Shown here: piece after piece, positions 37,101 through 45,237 of the stretch
Position numbering within the stretch: the first letter of the stretch is position 1
Layout: each line of letters opens with the position of its first letter
Assembly (NCBI RefSeq): GCF_001941825.1
Contig: NZ_CP019038.1
Coordinates: 2,480,001-2,544,000 of the forward strand
Direction: 5' to 3'
Length of the DNA stretch: 64,000 nucleotides
From: Massilia putida
GTDB taxonomy: Bacteria > Pseudomonadota > Gammaproteobacteria > Burkholderiales > Burkholderiaceae_D
Notes under the pieces: model-generated
Told to the model about the DNA's origin: nothing
The model's database searches: none
The model's input: only the letters and a program-made list of their open reading frames with translations
Program-made: the position numbers and the translations under genes

Positions 37101-38327
37101 CACCGTCAGCGACGTCTCGGCCACGTTCGTCGCGAGGACGATGCGGCGCGCGTTGGTCGTCCTGAACACGCGGTCCTGTTCTTCGACGGACAGGCGCGCG
37201 AACAGCGGCAGGATTTCCACGTGCGGCGGATGGTGTTTGCGGAGCGCCTCGGCGCAGTCGCGGATCTCGCGCTCGCCGGGCAGGAACACGAGCACGTCGC
37301 CCTGGCCCAGCCGGCACAGTTCATCGACGCCGTCGACGACGGCATCCATCAGGTCGCGCTTGTCGCGCGCGGCCTGCCCCTTCGACACCGCTTTGCCCGC
37401 ATCTTGCCCGCCCTTGGCCGGAGCGAATTCAAGGTCGCGTTCGACGGGACGGTAACGCACCTCGACCTTGTACAAACGGCCCGACACTTCGATCACGGGC
37501 GCGGGCTTCTCCGGCGTGCCGAAATGGCGCGCGAAGCGGTCGGCGTCGATCGTGGCGGACGTGATGATCACCTTCAGGTCCGGGCGGCGCGGCAGGATCT
37601 CCTTCAGGTAGCCGAGCAGGAAATCGATGTTCAGGCTGCGCTCGTGCGCCTCGTCGATGATGATGGTGTCGTAGGCCTTCAGCAGCGGGTCGGTCTGCGT
37701 CTCGGCCAGCAGGATACCGTCCGTCATCAGCTTGACCCAGGCACCCGGCGACAGCGTGTCGTTGAAGCGGACTTTATAGCCCACGTGCTCGCCCAGCGGC
37801 GAACCCAATTCGTGCGCGATGCGCTTCGCCGTCGACGACGCGGCGATGCGGCGCGGCTGCGTGTGGCCGATCATGCCCTTCTCGCCACGGCCCAGTTCGA
37901 GGCAGATCTTCGGCAGCTGCGTCGTCTTGCCCGAACCGGTTTCGCCGGACACGATCACGACCTGGTTCTCCATCAGCGCCTTCGCGATTTCGGCGCGCCG
38001 GCCCGAGACGGGGAGGTCTTCCGGAAAGACGATCGGAGGGAGCGGGTTGCGCACGGCTTCCTTGCGGGCCTCGTTGCGCGACGGGCGGTCCGCGCGCGGA
38101 CGCGCATCGCCATCGCGCGGCGGCTTGGCCGGGCGGTCCTGCGCAGGCGCGTCAGCGCGCGGCGCACGCACCTGCGCCTGCGCGAGCGCACTCGCGAGCG
38201 CGCCCTCGCGCGCGGGCGGGCGCGGGCCGCGGCGCGCGGACTGGCCTTCGTTACGCGGTTGCGAAGAACGGTCGGGGGAGGCTGCTCGCGCCGGCTTTGG
38301 CGCAGGCTTGTTACTCTGTTCAGACAT
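34179..38327 (-). CDS. hrpA: ATP-dependent RNA helicase HrpA
   Basis: A 1,382-residue DEAH-box helicase. Residues 1-93 are an Arg/Pro-rich extension. Walker A is GETGSGKTTQ (128-137), the DEAH box IIIDEAHERS (DEAH 225-228), motif III TSATID, and motif VI QRAGRCGR. The long C-terminal part contains the DUF3418-type region of HrpA and a disordered Ala/Pro insertion near residues 1040-1085. HrpA unwinds RNA and rescues stalled ribosomes by acting on mRNA. It diverges from argA over 53 bases. Confidence 0.95.
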   Translation of the reverse strand: MSEQSNKPAPKPARAASPDRSSQPRNEGQSARRGPRPPAREGALASALAQAQVRAPRADAPAQDRPAKPPRDGDARPRADRPSRNEARKEAVRNPLPPIVFPEDLPVSGRRAEIAKALMENQVVIVSGETGSGKTTQLPKICLELGRGEKGMIGHTQPRRIAASSTAKRIAHELGSPLGEHVGYKVRFNDTLSPGAWVKLMTDGILLAETQTDPLLKAYDTIIIDEAHERSLNIDFLLGYLKEILPRRPDLKVIITSATIDADRFARHFGTPEKPAPVIEVSGRLYKVEVRYRPVERDLEFAPAKGGQDAGKAVSKGQAARDKRDLMDAVVDGVDELCRLGQGDVLVFLPGEREIRDCAEALRKHHPPHVEILPLFARLSVEEQDRVFRTTNARRIVLATNVAETSLTVPGIRYVVDAGLARVKRYSYRNKVEQLQIEPISQAAANQRAGRCGRVADGVCIRLYEEDDFLQRPKFTDPEILRSSLAAVILRMKSLHLTDVETFPFVEPPQGRAIADGYQLLQELGAVDDANELTSMGRKLAKLPLDPRVGRMILAAVDNVCLTEMLIIASALSVQDPRDRPMEYQQQADEKHKKFADEKSEFLSFLKIWRWFEQAIEHKKTNRQLQENCRENFLSQVRLREWRDVHSQLLTIVKEQGWRLNDAPATYEQLHMALLTGLLGNIGYKMEDDSGAYLGARGIKFHIWPGSTLGKKAGKWIMAAELVETTRLYARCIAQIQPEWVEKIGGHLLKKSWGEPRWEKRTAQVTASERATLYGIVVYSQRRINYAQHNPAEAREIFIRDALVGGDYETRSQFFAHNHKLIKEIENLEHKSRRLDVLVDDQLIYAFYDKEIPGDVVNGAGFEKWYKDASRDNPKLLYLNREELMRHEAAGVTTELFPKTMNVTGIEMGLSYHFEPGSPRDGVTLTVPLFALNQIPRERADWLVPGMLKEKVQLLLKSLPQKLRRHCVPLPEYAARFFERNEDPVRFGRGDLIDALIADIHAQTGVRVMTTDFKLETLPAHLFMNFKVVDEHGRQLDMGRNLATLQAELGGQARQSFQRMAETTPAAGQAAAKPLAAQAASAPAPAKGKAAPASAPAAPTAHTNITGWTFGELPELLEITQGKITLIGFPALVDKGTHCDLEVFDDPNVAARTHRIGLRRLFALQFKDQLKFAEKNVPGLQQMGMQFMSVGTPDELREQIVNKAIEIACLQDPLPHDAASFNKRRDEGKGRIGLLINETARLAGQILAEFHGLPKRLQGLPPAVASDMQAQLQGLVHKRFIAETEYSQLAHFPRYLKAMNVRLEKLRANPARDAQLMAEWQTAATQFQRTVKNQPLKNLDPRMIEFRWMLEELRVSLFAQELRTPMPVSSKRLQKVWESMLR

Positions 38328-38367
38328 TGATTTTACGAGGATTTGGTGCGCAAGTCGCGCAGCGAAT

Positions 38368-38373
38368 TATAAT
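38368..38373 (+). promoter_or_regulatory. Consensus -10 box ahead of argA
   Basis: TATAAT at 38368-38373 is a perfect sigma-70 -10 element. Transcription from it would begin near 38380, at or one base before the chosen argA ATG (38381), implying a leaderless message. The best -35 match, TTGGTG at 38343-38348, has a 19-base spacer, which is long. Confidence 0.6.
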
Positions 38374-38380
38374 GCGGCAA

Positions 38381-39694
38381 ATGGAAAACCCTACCCAATT
38401 CGTCCAGTGGCTGCGCTCCGTCGCGCCGTACATTCACGCATTCGGCGGCAAGACCTTCGTCGTCGCTTTCCCCGGTGAACTGGTGTCGGCCGGCGCCCTG
38501 CCCGTGCTGGCGCAGGACCTGTCGCTGCTGGTCGGACTCGGCATCCGCGTCGTGCTGGTGCACGGCTCGCGGCCGCAGGTGGCCGAACAGCTGGCGCTGC
38601 GTAACGTCGCGGGCCGCTTCCACAACGGCGTGCGCGTCACCGACAGCGCCGCGATGGAATGCGCCAAGGAAGCCGCCGGCGAACTGCGCCTGGACATCGA
38701 GGCCGCGTTCAGCCAGGGTTTGCCCAACACGCCGATGTCGAATGCGCACATCAGCATCGTCTCCGGCAACTTCGTCACCGCGCGTCCGCTCGGCGTGATC
38801 GACGGCGTCGACCACGAACTGACCGGGGTCACGCGCAAGGTCGCCGCCGCCAAGATCCAGCCCATCCTGGAGACCGAGGACAACATCGTCCTGCTGTCGC
38901 CGCTGGGCTTTTCGCCGACCGGCGAAGTGTTCAACCTGACGATGGAAGACGTGGCGGTGTCCGCCGCGATCGCCCTGCATGCCGAAAAACTCATCTTCAT
39001 CACCGAGACGCCGCTGATGAAGGACGCCGGCGGCGGCGACATCCGCGAACTGTCGTCGCACCAGGCCGAAGCCGTGCTGCAGGCGGGCTTCCTGCCGAAC
39101 GACGCGTCGTTCTACCTGCAGCACGCGATCAAGGCCTGCAACAGCGGCGTCGACCGCGCCCACATCATCCCCTACTCGACGGACGGCTCGGCGCTGCTGG
39201 AACTGTTCACGCACGACGGCGTGGGCACCATGATCACGCACGAAAACCTGGAAAGCCTGCGCCAGGCCTCAATTGAGGACGTCGGCGGCATTATCAAGCT
39301 CATCGAACCGCTGGAAGCGGACGGCACGCTGGTGAAACGTCCGCGCGAGCTGATCGAACGCGAGATCGAACAGTTCTCCGTGATCGAGCACGACGGCGTC
39401 ATCTTCGGCTGCGCCGCGCTGTATCCGTTCCCGGAATCGAAGATGGCGGAAATGGCCTGCCTGACGGTCAGCCCGGACGCGCAGACGCAGGGCGACGGCG
39501 AACGCATCCTGAAACACATGGAAAACCGCGCCCGCGCGGCCGGCATGACGAAGCTGTTCGTGCTGACCACGCGCACGTCGCACTGGTTCAAGAAGCGCGG
39601 CTTCGTGCCGGCGACCGTGGACGACCTGCCCAAGGACCGGGCGCACATGTACAACTGGCAGAGAAGGTCGCAGATCCTGATCAAGCAACTCTGA
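38381..39694 (+). CDS. argA: Amino-acid N-acetyltransferase (N-acetylglutamate synthase)
   Basis: A 437-residue ArgA protein: an amino-acid-kinase-like N-terminal domain (HAFGGKTFVVAFPGELV, VLVHGSRPQVAEQLALR, IVSGNFVTARPLGVIDG) and a C-terminal GNAT acetyltransferase domain (CLTVSPDAQTQGDGERIL, TSHWFKKRGF). It makes N-acetylglutamate, the first step of arginine synthesis; arginine normally inhibits it through the kinase-like domain. The ATG at 38381 gives the family start MENPTQFVQWLR; an ATG at 38372 overlaps the -10 box and is unlikely. Confidence 0.95.
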   Translation: MENPTQFVQWLRSVAPYIHAFGGKTFVVAFPGELVSAGALPVLAQDLSLLVGLGIRVVLVHGSRPQVAEQLALRNVAGRFHNGVRVTDSAAMECAKEAAGELRLDIEAAFSQGLPNTPMSNAHISIVSGNFVTARPLGVIDGVDHELTGVTRKVAAAKIQPILETEDNIVLLSPLGFSPTGEVFNLTMEDVAVSAAIALHAEKLIFITETPLMKDAGGGDIRELSSHQAEAVLQAGFLPNDASFYLQHAIKACNSGVDRAHIIPYSTDGSALLELFTHDGVGTMITHENLESLRQASIEDVGGIIKLIEPLEADGTLVKRPRELIEREIEQFSVIEHDGVIFGCAALYPFPESKMAEMACLTVSPDAQTQGDGERILKHMENRARAAGMTKLFVLTTRTSHWFKKRGFVPATVDDLPKDRAHMYNWQRRSQILIKQL

Positions 39695-39700
39695 GACGAC

Positions 39701-39825
39701 GTCGTTCCCGCGCAAGCGGGAACCCATGCTGAAGAACAGAATTCCGTACGTTGGAACCGCCGTGACGCTTCACATATCGGACTTCGGAATTTCAGTATGG
39801 CTCCCCGCTTTCGCGGGGACGACGC
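39701..39825. repeat. Intergenic repeat family 1, copy C
   Basis: Begins GTCGTTCCCGCGCAAGCGGG and ends CCCCGCTTTCGCGGGGACGA, so the two ends are nearly complementary and the whole unit can fold back on itself. The inner part shares GAATTCCGTACG and GGACTTCGGA with copy A. It fills the gap between argA and yggX, and its right end lies about 20 bases ahead of the yggX -10 box. Confidence 0.75.
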
Positions 39826-39844
39826 GGCAATGGCCGCGCCGCTT

Positions 39845-39850
39845 TATAAT
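39845..39850 (+). promoter_or_regulatory. Consensus -10 box ahead of yggX
   Basis: TATAAT at 39845-39850, 33 bases before the yggX ATG with an AGGAG ribosome site between. The expected -35 position falls close to the right end of repeat copy C and has no good match to TTGACA. Confidence 0.5.
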
Positions 39851-39883
39851 CACGTTTTCCGATACCGAACCAGGAGCAAGAAC

Positions 39884-40156
39884 ATGGCCCGCACCGTCCA
39901 CTGCATCAAACTGAACAAGGAAGCCGAAGGCCTGGCCTTCCCGCCGTACCCGGGCGAACTGGGCAAGCGCATCTATGAAAACGTGTCGAAGGAAGCCTGG
40001 GATGGCTGGCTCAAGCACCAGACGATGCTGATCAACGAAAACCGCCTGAACATGGCCGACGCGCGCGCCCGCAAATACCTGGCCACGCAGATGGAACGCC
40101 ACTTCTTCGGCGAAGGCGCCGACGAGGCAGCCGGCTACGTGCCGCCGACGGCCTGA
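39884..40156 (+). CDS. yggX: Oxidative damage protection protein / Fe(II)-trafficking protein YggX
   Basis: A 90-residue YggX protein with the hallmark start [17 protein letters not shown] (conserved Cys7) and [36 protein letters not shown]. It protects iron-sulfur clusters from oxidation and takes part in iron handling in the cytoplasm. The start at 39884 has an AGGAG site and a consensus -10 box upstream. It is flanked by two intergenic repeats of different families. Confidence 0.96.
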   Translation: MARTVHCIKLNKEAEGLAFPPYPGELGKRIYENVSKEAWDGWLKHQTMLINENRLNMADARARKYLATQMERHFFGEGADEAAGYVPPTA

Positions 40157-40160
40157 TTGT

Positions 40161-40260
40161 GTAGGATGGACGGGTCTCCCGTCCACGCGTTCAGCTCACC
40201 GGGCGCCATAGCGCTGCAAGCGCCTGCTGGACGCGTGGACGGCGCAGCCGTCCACCCTAC
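40161..40260. repeat. Intergenic repeat family 2, copy A
   Basis: A 100-base unit starting GTAGGATGGACGGG and ending GCAGCCGTCCACCCTAC, so the ends are inverted copies. The inside repeats GTCCACGCGTTCA and ACGCGTGGACGG. Copy B at 52253-52443 shares both ends and the inner blocks. It lies between yggX and the convergent lipoprotein gene. Confidence 0.75.
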
Positions 40261-40266
40261 ATGCCT

Positions 40267-40581
40267 TTACATCTGCTTGCACTGGCGCAGCTCACACCGC
40301 GCCATGAACACCTTCCCGCTGTCGCAGCGCATGCGATAGACCTCGACAGGCCCCGGCTGCGTGATCAGCCCGGCGCCCTGCCCGCCCGTACAACCTTGTT
40401 GCTTCGCCATCTTCTCGACGGTGGCCGACGACACGCCCGTGTGGAACGGGATCGTCTCGACGGCCGGCGCTGCGTCGGCCACGGGAGCGGCCGGCGCGGG
40501 CGGCGCCGTCACCTGCTTGTGCAACATCGAGCAGCCGCCCAGCATCGCGACGGCCACGGACATGAGCGCCAGGCGTTTCAT
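40267..40581 (-). CDS. Hypothetical lipoprotein
   Basis: A 104-residue protein with a lipoprotein signal ending in the lipobox LGGC at about residue 17, then a Pro/Ala linker (residues about 24-42). The mature part has four cysteines (QQGCTGGQG, RMRCDSG, ARCELRQC), so disulfides are likely. No family recognised. It begins two bases after the rpiA stop and is probably co-transcribed with it. Confidence 0.72.
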   Translation of the reverse strand: MKRLALMSVAVAMLGGCSMLHKQVTAPPAPAAPVADAAPAVETIPFHTGVSSATVEKMAKQQGCTGGQGAGLITQPGPVEVYRMRCDSGKVFMARCELRQCKQM

Positions 40582-40583
40582 GG

Positions 40584-41261
40584 TCAGAACGTCAGCTGTT
40601 TGACGCCGTCGCCCGTGCCCAGCAGGCAGACGTCGGCGCCGCGGCGGGCGAACAGGCCGACGGCGATCACGCCGACGATCTGGTTGATCTCCGATTCCAG
40701 CGCCACCGGATCCGTGATCGACAGCCCGGCCACGTCGAGGATGTAGCCGCCGTTGTCGGTGACGAAGGCGTCCAGGCTGCCCGGCTTGGTGCGCAGGCGC
40801 GGCTGGCCGCCCAGCGCGACGAGCTTGCGGCTGACGGCGTTCGCGGCCATCGGCACGACTTCGACCGGCAGCGGGAATTTACCCAGCGTCTCGACCAGCT
40901 TGGAGCCGTCGGCGATGCACACGAATTTACCGGACACGGAGGCGACGATCTTTTCGCGCGTCAGCGCTGCGCCGCCGCCCTTGATCATGGCGCCGGTGGC
41001 ATTGATCTCGTCGGCGCCGTCGACGTAGACGGAAATCGATTCAACGTCGTTCAGGTCGAACACCTCGATGCCGTGACCGCGCAGGCGCGTCGCCGTCGCT
41101 TCCGACGACGCCACGGCGCCCTTGATGCGCGACTTGATCTTGCCGAGTTCGTCGATGAAGAAATTGGCGGTGGAGCCGGTGCCGACGCCGATGATTTCGC
41201 CGTCGACCACGTAATCGATGGCGGCGCGGGCTACCGCCTGCTTGAGTTCGTCCTGAGTCAT
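40584..41261 (-). CDS. rpiA: Ribose-5-phosphate isomerase A
   Basis: A 225-residue Rpi[19 protein letters not shown] at the start, the phosphate site [15 protein letters not shown], and the catalytic-region motifs [28 protein letters not shown]. It interconverts ribose- and ribulose-5-phosphate in the pentose phosphate pathway, which complements tal, zwf and the Entner-Doudoroff genes in this window. An in-frame ATG at 41294 would add 11 residues ([11 protein letters not shown]); the shorter family-like start is preferred although no ribosome site precedes either. Confidence 0.95.
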   Translation of the reverse strand: MTQDELKQAVARAAIDYVVDGEIIGVGTGSTANFFIDELGKIKSRIKGAVASSEATATRLRGHGIEVFDLNDVESISVYVDGADEINATGAMIKGGGAALTREKIVASVSGKFVCIADGSKLVETLGKFPLPVEVVPMAANAVSRKLVALGGQPRLRTKPGSLDAFVTDNGGYILDVAGLSITDPVALESEINQIVGVIAVGLFARRGADVCLLGTGDGVKQLTF

Positions 41262-41377
41262 GATGTTGGAAGGAGGTGAAGAAGAATCCGACATTTTAAC
41301 GGATTCACATGTCGCGACAGTTTCCATGCCAATTCGGCATATAATCTTGCAACCAAAGAAACACCTGTCGACGACAC

Positions 41378-42868
41378 ATGTTCCGGATCCTGACCACCCT
41401 GCTGTTCGCCCTCGTCCTCGCCCACACCGCGACGGCCGCCGATTTCGGTCCATACCGCGTCGGCTTCCACGTCCGCCAGCAGTACGACCGGGCGCGCGTC
41501 TACCAGCATCCGCGCAATCCCGTCACGGCGCAGGCGACGAGCGGCGACCGTTCGCGGCCACTGCAGACGCTGATCTGGTATCCGGCCATCGGCACCGGCG
41601 GCGCGCTGACCTGGCGCGACTACGTGGCGACCGTGGCCACCGAGGAAGAATTCAGCCGCATGCCGGACCAGGTGCGCCGCGCCACCGACGCGCTCATCGA
41701 CACGCGCGGCCCACAGCGCGACCTGCCGGGCCCCGTGCGCGCGCTGCGCGACGCGCCCGAGCGTCCGGGTAAATTCCCCGTCGTGATCTACGCGCCGAGC
41801 CACGGCGCCTACGCGATCGAGAACGCCGACCTGTGCGAATACCTCGCGAGCCACGGCTACATCGTGATCGCGACGCCGTCGCTGGGCCCGCGCGCGCACG
41901 CGATGACGGCCGACCTCGAAGGCGCCGAAGCGCAGGCCGCCGACATCGGCTTCCTCGTCGGCTACGCGCACACGCTGGCGCAGGCGGACACGAACCGCAT
42001 CGCCGTCGTCGGCCACAGCTGGGGCAGCCTCGCGAGCGTGCTGGCCGCGGCCCGCGACGACCGCATCCGCGCCCTCGTCACGCTGGACGGCTCGCTGCGC
42101 GCCGCCTACGACTACGTGAACGGCGGCCCGCGCGCCGCCCGCTACGTCACGCCGGAGCGCCTGGGCATCCCGCTGCTGTACATGACGCGCCTGCAGGACG
42201 AAGGCACCATCGGCACCGAACTGCTGGCGCGCATCCGCTATGCCGACGTCTACCTCGCCACGCTGGACGCCGCCAGCCATCTGGATTTCTCGTCGTGGTC
42301 ACAGCGCATGGCGCCGGACGCCGCCTTCGCCGGACGCACGCGTGCCCAAGTCGCGCAGGCGTACGGCGCGATGGCGCGGATGGTGGAACGCTTCCTCGAC
42401 GCCCGCCTGAAGAACGACGCCCCCGCGCGCCGCCAGCTGGACGACGCCCTCGCCGCGAACCGTCCGCCGCCCGGCTTTATTTCGTTCGCCGTGCGCCGCG
42501 CCGCGGGCGCTCCGCCCACGCTGGACACGTTCCTCGAGCAATTGGGCCAGCAGGGTTTCGAACACATCGCCGCCATCTACGACCGCCTGCACGCGCAGAA
42601 CCCGGACCTCGCCCTCGACCCGCTGCAGGCCCACGACTGGGGCATGAAGCTGCTGCGCGAACGCCGCCCGGCGGACGCCATGCAGGTGTTCCGGCTGGGC
42701 GTGAAGCTGTATCCGGAACGCTTCGACTTCCTCTACGACGGCCTGGGCCAGGCGTACGAGGCGACGGGCGAGCGCGACGCGGCCATCGCCAACTACAAGC
42801 AGGCGCTCGCGCTGGAGCCGGGGCAGGTTCACGCGCGCGAACGGCTGGGCGCGCTCGGTGCGCAGTGA
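41378..42868 (+). CDS. Secreted alpha/beta-hydrolase with C-terminal TPR
   Basis: A 496-residue protein. Residues 1-20 form a signal peptide ([20 protein letters not shown]). The hydrolase part has [27 protein letters not shown] and the elbow [11 protein letters not shown], with a candidate His in [10 protein letters not shown]. From about residue 400 two TPR-like repeats appear ([56 protein letters not shown]). This pairing is seen in platelet-activating-factor-acetylhydrolase-like proteins, but the substrate is unknown. It is transcribed alone. Confidence 0.85.
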   Translation: MFRILTTLLFALVLAHTATAADFGPYRVGFHVRQQYDRARVYQHPRNPVTAQATSGDRSRPLQTLIWYPAIGTGGALTWRDYVATVATEEEFSRMPDQVRRATDALIDTRGPQRDLPGPVRALRDAPERPGKFPVVIYAPSHGAYAIENADLCEYLASHGYIVIATPSLGPRAHAMTADLEGAEAQAADIGFLVGYAHTLAQADTNRIAVVGHSWGSLASVLAAARDDRIRALVTLDGSLRAAYDYVNGGPRAARYVTPERLGIPLLYMTRLQDEGTIGTELLARIRYADVYLATLDAASHLDFSSWSQRMAPDAAFAGRTRAQVAQAYGAMARMVERFLDARLKNDAPARRQLDDALAANRPPPGFISFAVRRAAGAPPTLDTFLEQLGQQGFEHIAAIYDRLHAQNPDLALDPLQAHDWGMKLLRERRPADAMQVFRLGVKLYPERFDFLYDGLGQAYEATGERDAAIANYKQALALEPGQVHARERLGALGAQ

Positions 42869-42910
42869 GATGGGCGCAGTGAGATGGGATCAACGGGATC
42901 GGAGACCGGC

Positions 42911-43294
42911 ATGAAACGTGTGACTGGCATCGGCGGCATCTTCTTCCAAGCAAAAGACCCGGCCGCACTGGGCGCCTGGTACAAGCGCCACCTGGGCATA
43001 GCCGTCCAGCCGTGGGGCGGCGCCGCGTTCGACTGGACGGACGACACGGGCAAACCCACGGGCGGCACGACCGCGTGGTCCGTCTTCCCGGCCGGCAGCG
43101 ACCAGTTCGCGCCCGGCACCGCGCCCTTCATGATCAATTACCGCGTCCACGACCTGGCCGCCCTGCTGCGGGCGCTGCGCGACGAAGGCTGCAACGTGCT
43201 GGACAAGACGGACGACGGCGAGTACGGCAAGTTCGGCTGGGTCATCGATCCGGAAGGCAACAAGGTCGAGCTGTGGGAGCCGCCGGCCCCATGA
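42911..43294 (+). CDS. VOC family (glyoxalase/bleomycin resistance-like) protein
   Basis: A 127-residue single VOC domain: VTGIGGIFFQAKDPAALGAWYKRHLG at the start and WVIDPEGNKVELWEPP at the end, the usual metal-ligand ends (E of VELWEP). The role (glyoxalase-like or dioxygenase-like) is unknown. The ATG at 42911 follows a GGAGA site. A gamma carbonic anhydrase gene follows 49 bases later. Confidence 0.9.
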   Translation: MKRVTGIGGIFFQAKDPAALGAWYKRHLGIAVQPWGGAAFDWTDDTGKPTGGTTAWSVFPAGSDQFAPGTAPFMINYRVHDLAALLRALRDEGCNVLDKTDDGEYGKFGWVIDPEGNKVELWEPPAP

Positions 43295-43343
43295 ATTGGA
43301 AACCTCCAAAGCTCGTCAAGATCACCCCTTAGCAGACTTCACC

Positions 43344-43898
43344 ATGCCGCTCTCCAACTACCTCGACACCACCCCACAACTTGCCGAGCGCGTGTACGTG
43401 CATGCATCGGCGCAGGTCATCGGCAGCGTCCGTCTCGGCGCCGACAGCTCGATCTGGTGCAACGCCGTCCTGCGCGGCGACGTCAACGACATCGTCATCG
43501 GCCGCTGCACCAACATCCAGGACCTCACGATGGGCCACGTGTCCCACAAGACGCCCGCCAAGCCCGACGGCTCGCCACTCGTCATCGGCGACCACGTCAC
43601 CGTGGGACACGCCGTGATCCTGCACGGCTGCCGGATCGGGAACGAATGCCTCATCGGCATGGGCAGCATCGTGATGGACGACGTCGTCGTCGAGGATCGC
43701 GTCATGGTCGGCGCCGGCAGCCTCGTCCCGCCCGGGAAGACGCTGGAAAGCGGATTCCTGTACGTGGGCCGGCCTGTCGTCAAGGTCCGGCCGCTGACCG
43801 AGGCCGAGATCGCGTACTTGCGCTATTCGGCCGAGCATTATGTGCGCGTCAAGGACAACTACCTGAACGGACAGGCACGCCTGGGCCCTAACGGCTGA
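43344..43898 (+). CDS. Gamma carbonic anhydrase family protein
   Basis: A 184-residue left-handed beta-helix protein of the gamma-carbonic-anhydrase/YrdA-PaaY group. Metal-binding histidines are visible in MGHVSHKTP and in VTVGHAVILHGCRIGN; hexapeptide repeats run from VYVHASAQVIGSVRLGADSSIWCNAVLRGD onward. Whether it hydrates CO2 is uncertain, as some members are inactive. Its last 11 bases overlap the convergent membrane-protein gene. Confidence 0.92.
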   Translation: MPLSNYLDTTPQLAERVYVHASAQVIGSVRLGADSSIWCNAVLRGDVNDIVIGRCTNIQDLTMGHVSHKTPAKPDGSPLVIGDHVTVGHAVILHGCRIGNECLIGMGSIVMDDVVVEDRVMVGAGSLVPPGKTLESGFLYVGRPVVKVRPLTEAEIAYLRYSAEHYVRVKDNYLNGQARLGPNG

Positions 43899-44454
43899 CG
43901 GCGCTCTTGCGGCGCCACGCCCCGGCCTGCAGGGTCAGCGCCGACACGAGGAAGTAGAACGCCCCGAAGCCCGCATACCCGGCGACGGTGGAAATCGACG
44001 GCACGACGGACGTCCCCGCCTGGAAGATGAAGACGGCGCCCGCCAGTGCCGACTGCGCGCCGCTCAGGATCATCGCCCATTGCGCGCCATGCGCCTTCCA
44101 GCGGCGCAGCCCCGTGCCGAGTTGCAGCACGCCGGACAGGATGGCCCAGGCGCCGAACACGGCGAGCACGCGGTTCATGCCGGGCAATGCGATGGCAACC
44201 GCGACCGCCACGGCCAGGCTGACGACGACGTTCAGGGCCTGGGTGCGGTTTGCGGCGAGGCCGCCATTCCGTGCACCGTCGGCCAGGTTCGCCAGCGCAT
44301 CCCAGACGGGATAGGCCACGAGCAGCGCGGCGGCGGCACCCGGTGCATGCCGTGCCGCGCTCACGGCGGCGGCGACCCAGGCGAACGAAAACACCGCCCG
44401 GGTCAGGTAGTACAGCTTCAACCAGCGTTCCTCGGCCGCATGTGAGTCATTCAT
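43888..44454 (-). CDS. DUF308-like membrane protein
   Basis: A 188-residue protein with six probable membrane helices (LYYLTRAVFSFAWVAAAVSAA, VVVSLAVAVAVAIALPG, GYAGFGAFYFLVSALTLQAGAW). The pattern resembles DUF308/HdeD-type proteins. The ATG at 44454 is preferred; the longer frame upstream overlaps the TetR gene. It is preceded by an 18-bp palindrome nearly identical to one before the tetR gene, so the same regulator probably controls it. A GAAGGAAGAG site precedes the start. Confidence 0.8.
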   Translation of the reverse strand: MNDSHAAEERWLKLYYLTRAVFSFAWVAAAVSAARHAPGAAAALLVAYPVWDALANLADGARNGGLAANRTQALNVVVSLAVAVAVAIALPGMNRVLAVFGAWAILSGVLQLGTGLRRWKAHGAQWAMILSGAQSALAGAVFIFQAGTSVVPSISTVAGYAGFGAFYFLVSALTLQAGAWRRKSAVSR

Positions 44455-44473
44455 GGCTCTTCCTTCAGTTTGA

Positions 44474-44491
44474 CTACCTACTAGTTGGTAG
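44474..44491. promoter_or_regulatory. TetR operator copy 1 (CTACC...GGTAG)
   Basis: CTACCTACTAGTTGGTAG, an 18-bp palindrome 20 bases ahead of the membrane-protein start. The TetR gene has a matching site in its own promoter region (45121-45138). Confidence 0.7.
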
Positions 44492-44525
44492 GCATATCGA
44501 TTAAAAAAATGGGATGATCTCGGAA

Positions 44526-45110
44526 CTAATTTTTTGCCGCCATGCGCTCCAGCTGCGGATCCATGATGACGCCGAACATGGCGGTATCGCCGTAAGCTCG
44601 TGCCGACAGCATCGCGCCATGCACCGTCGCCATGAACCCTTCCGCCTCCACGCGCGGCGCATGCGTCAGCGCGACGGTCCCTTGCTGGACGCCGCGCTCG
44701 AGCACGGACGTCAGCCATCCCGACAGGAAACGGAAATACGCCCGGATTTCCAATGCCACGTCGTCCGGCAACATCGGCAATTCGCTGGCCAGCAAGGCGC
44801 ACACGCAGAAAGGCGCGCTCGCATCGCCGATGCAGCTTTTCCAGTACTGGATATATGCGCGCAACTGGTCGAGCGGCGCGGCGATGCCGTGCTCGAGGCT
44901 CCGGATACCTTCTTCGGCCGCTTCCCGGTAGCGGATGACGAGCGTCTTCACCAGGTCGACCTTGCTGGGAAAGTGGTGATGGATGCTGGCCTTGCGGATG
45001 CCCACCCTGTCCGCGATGTCGGCGTAGCTGAAACCGTGATAGCCGCCCGTCACGATCAACGAACGTGCGCAGGCCAGGATATCGTCGGAGGTGGTGGAGA
45101 CTTTTTGCAT
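44526..45110 (-). CDS. TetR-family regulator
   Basis: A 194-residue TetR protein with helix-turn-helix GYHGFSYADIADRVGIRKASIHHHFPSKVDLVK and a C-terminal domain carrying FCVCALLASELPMLP, common in AcrR-type repressors of this group. The start at 45110 (MQKVSTTSDD) is family-like; longer readings are not. Two near-identical 18-bp palindromes, one in its own promoter and one before the downstream DUF308-like gene, point to autoregulation and repression of that gene. Confidence 0.93.
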   Translation of the reverse strand: MQKVSTTSDDILACARSLIVTGGYHGFSYADIADRVGIRKASIHHHFPSKVDLVKTLVIRYREAAEEGIRSLEHGIAAPLDQLRAYIQYWKSCIGDASAPFCVCALLASELPMLPDDVALEIRAYFRFLSGWLTSVLERGVQQGTVALTHAPRVEAEGFMATVHGAMLSARAYGDTAMFGVIMDPQLERMAAKN

Positions 45111-45120
45111 GTCGAGAATC

Positions 45121-45138
45121 CTACCTTCTAATAGGTAG
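45121..45138. promoter_or_regulatory. TetR operator copy 2 (CTACC...GGTAG)
   Basis: CTACCTTCTAATAGGTAG, 11 bases upstream of the tetR start. It matches copy 1 at 44474-44491 in all but the central bases, which makes shared recognition by the same TetR dimer likely. Confidence 0.7.
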
Positions 45139-45208
45139 ACCGTCAAGACTGGAGCGATAGACTGCTCCACGGCCGTGCGCGGTAGATGCCAGCCGACGAG
45201 TAGAATCG

Positions 45209-45227
45209 GGTTATCGAAACGATAACC
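45209..45227. promoter_or_regulatory. Perfect inverted repeat next to ribosome site of the ParB-like gene
   Basis: GGTTATCG at 45209-45216 pairs exactly with CGATAACC at 45220-45227 around AAA. The right arm touches the GGAGA ribosome site (45228-45232) of the gene starting at 45238. It could be an operator or an RNA hairpin limiting ribosome access. Confidence 0.55.
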
Positions 45228-45237
45228 GGAGACAACC

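Noticed and set aside
34206..38330. Plus-strand 1,374-residue frame opposite hrpA
   Set aside because: It mirrors a verified helicase with intact motifs; the antisense product is low-complexity and matches nothing recognisable.
41265..41285. Strong AAGGAGGTGA ribosome-like sequence on the plus strand near the rpiA start
   Set aside because: No start codon follows at a useful distance in a convincing frame; on the coding (minus) strand it is the complement and not a ribosome site.
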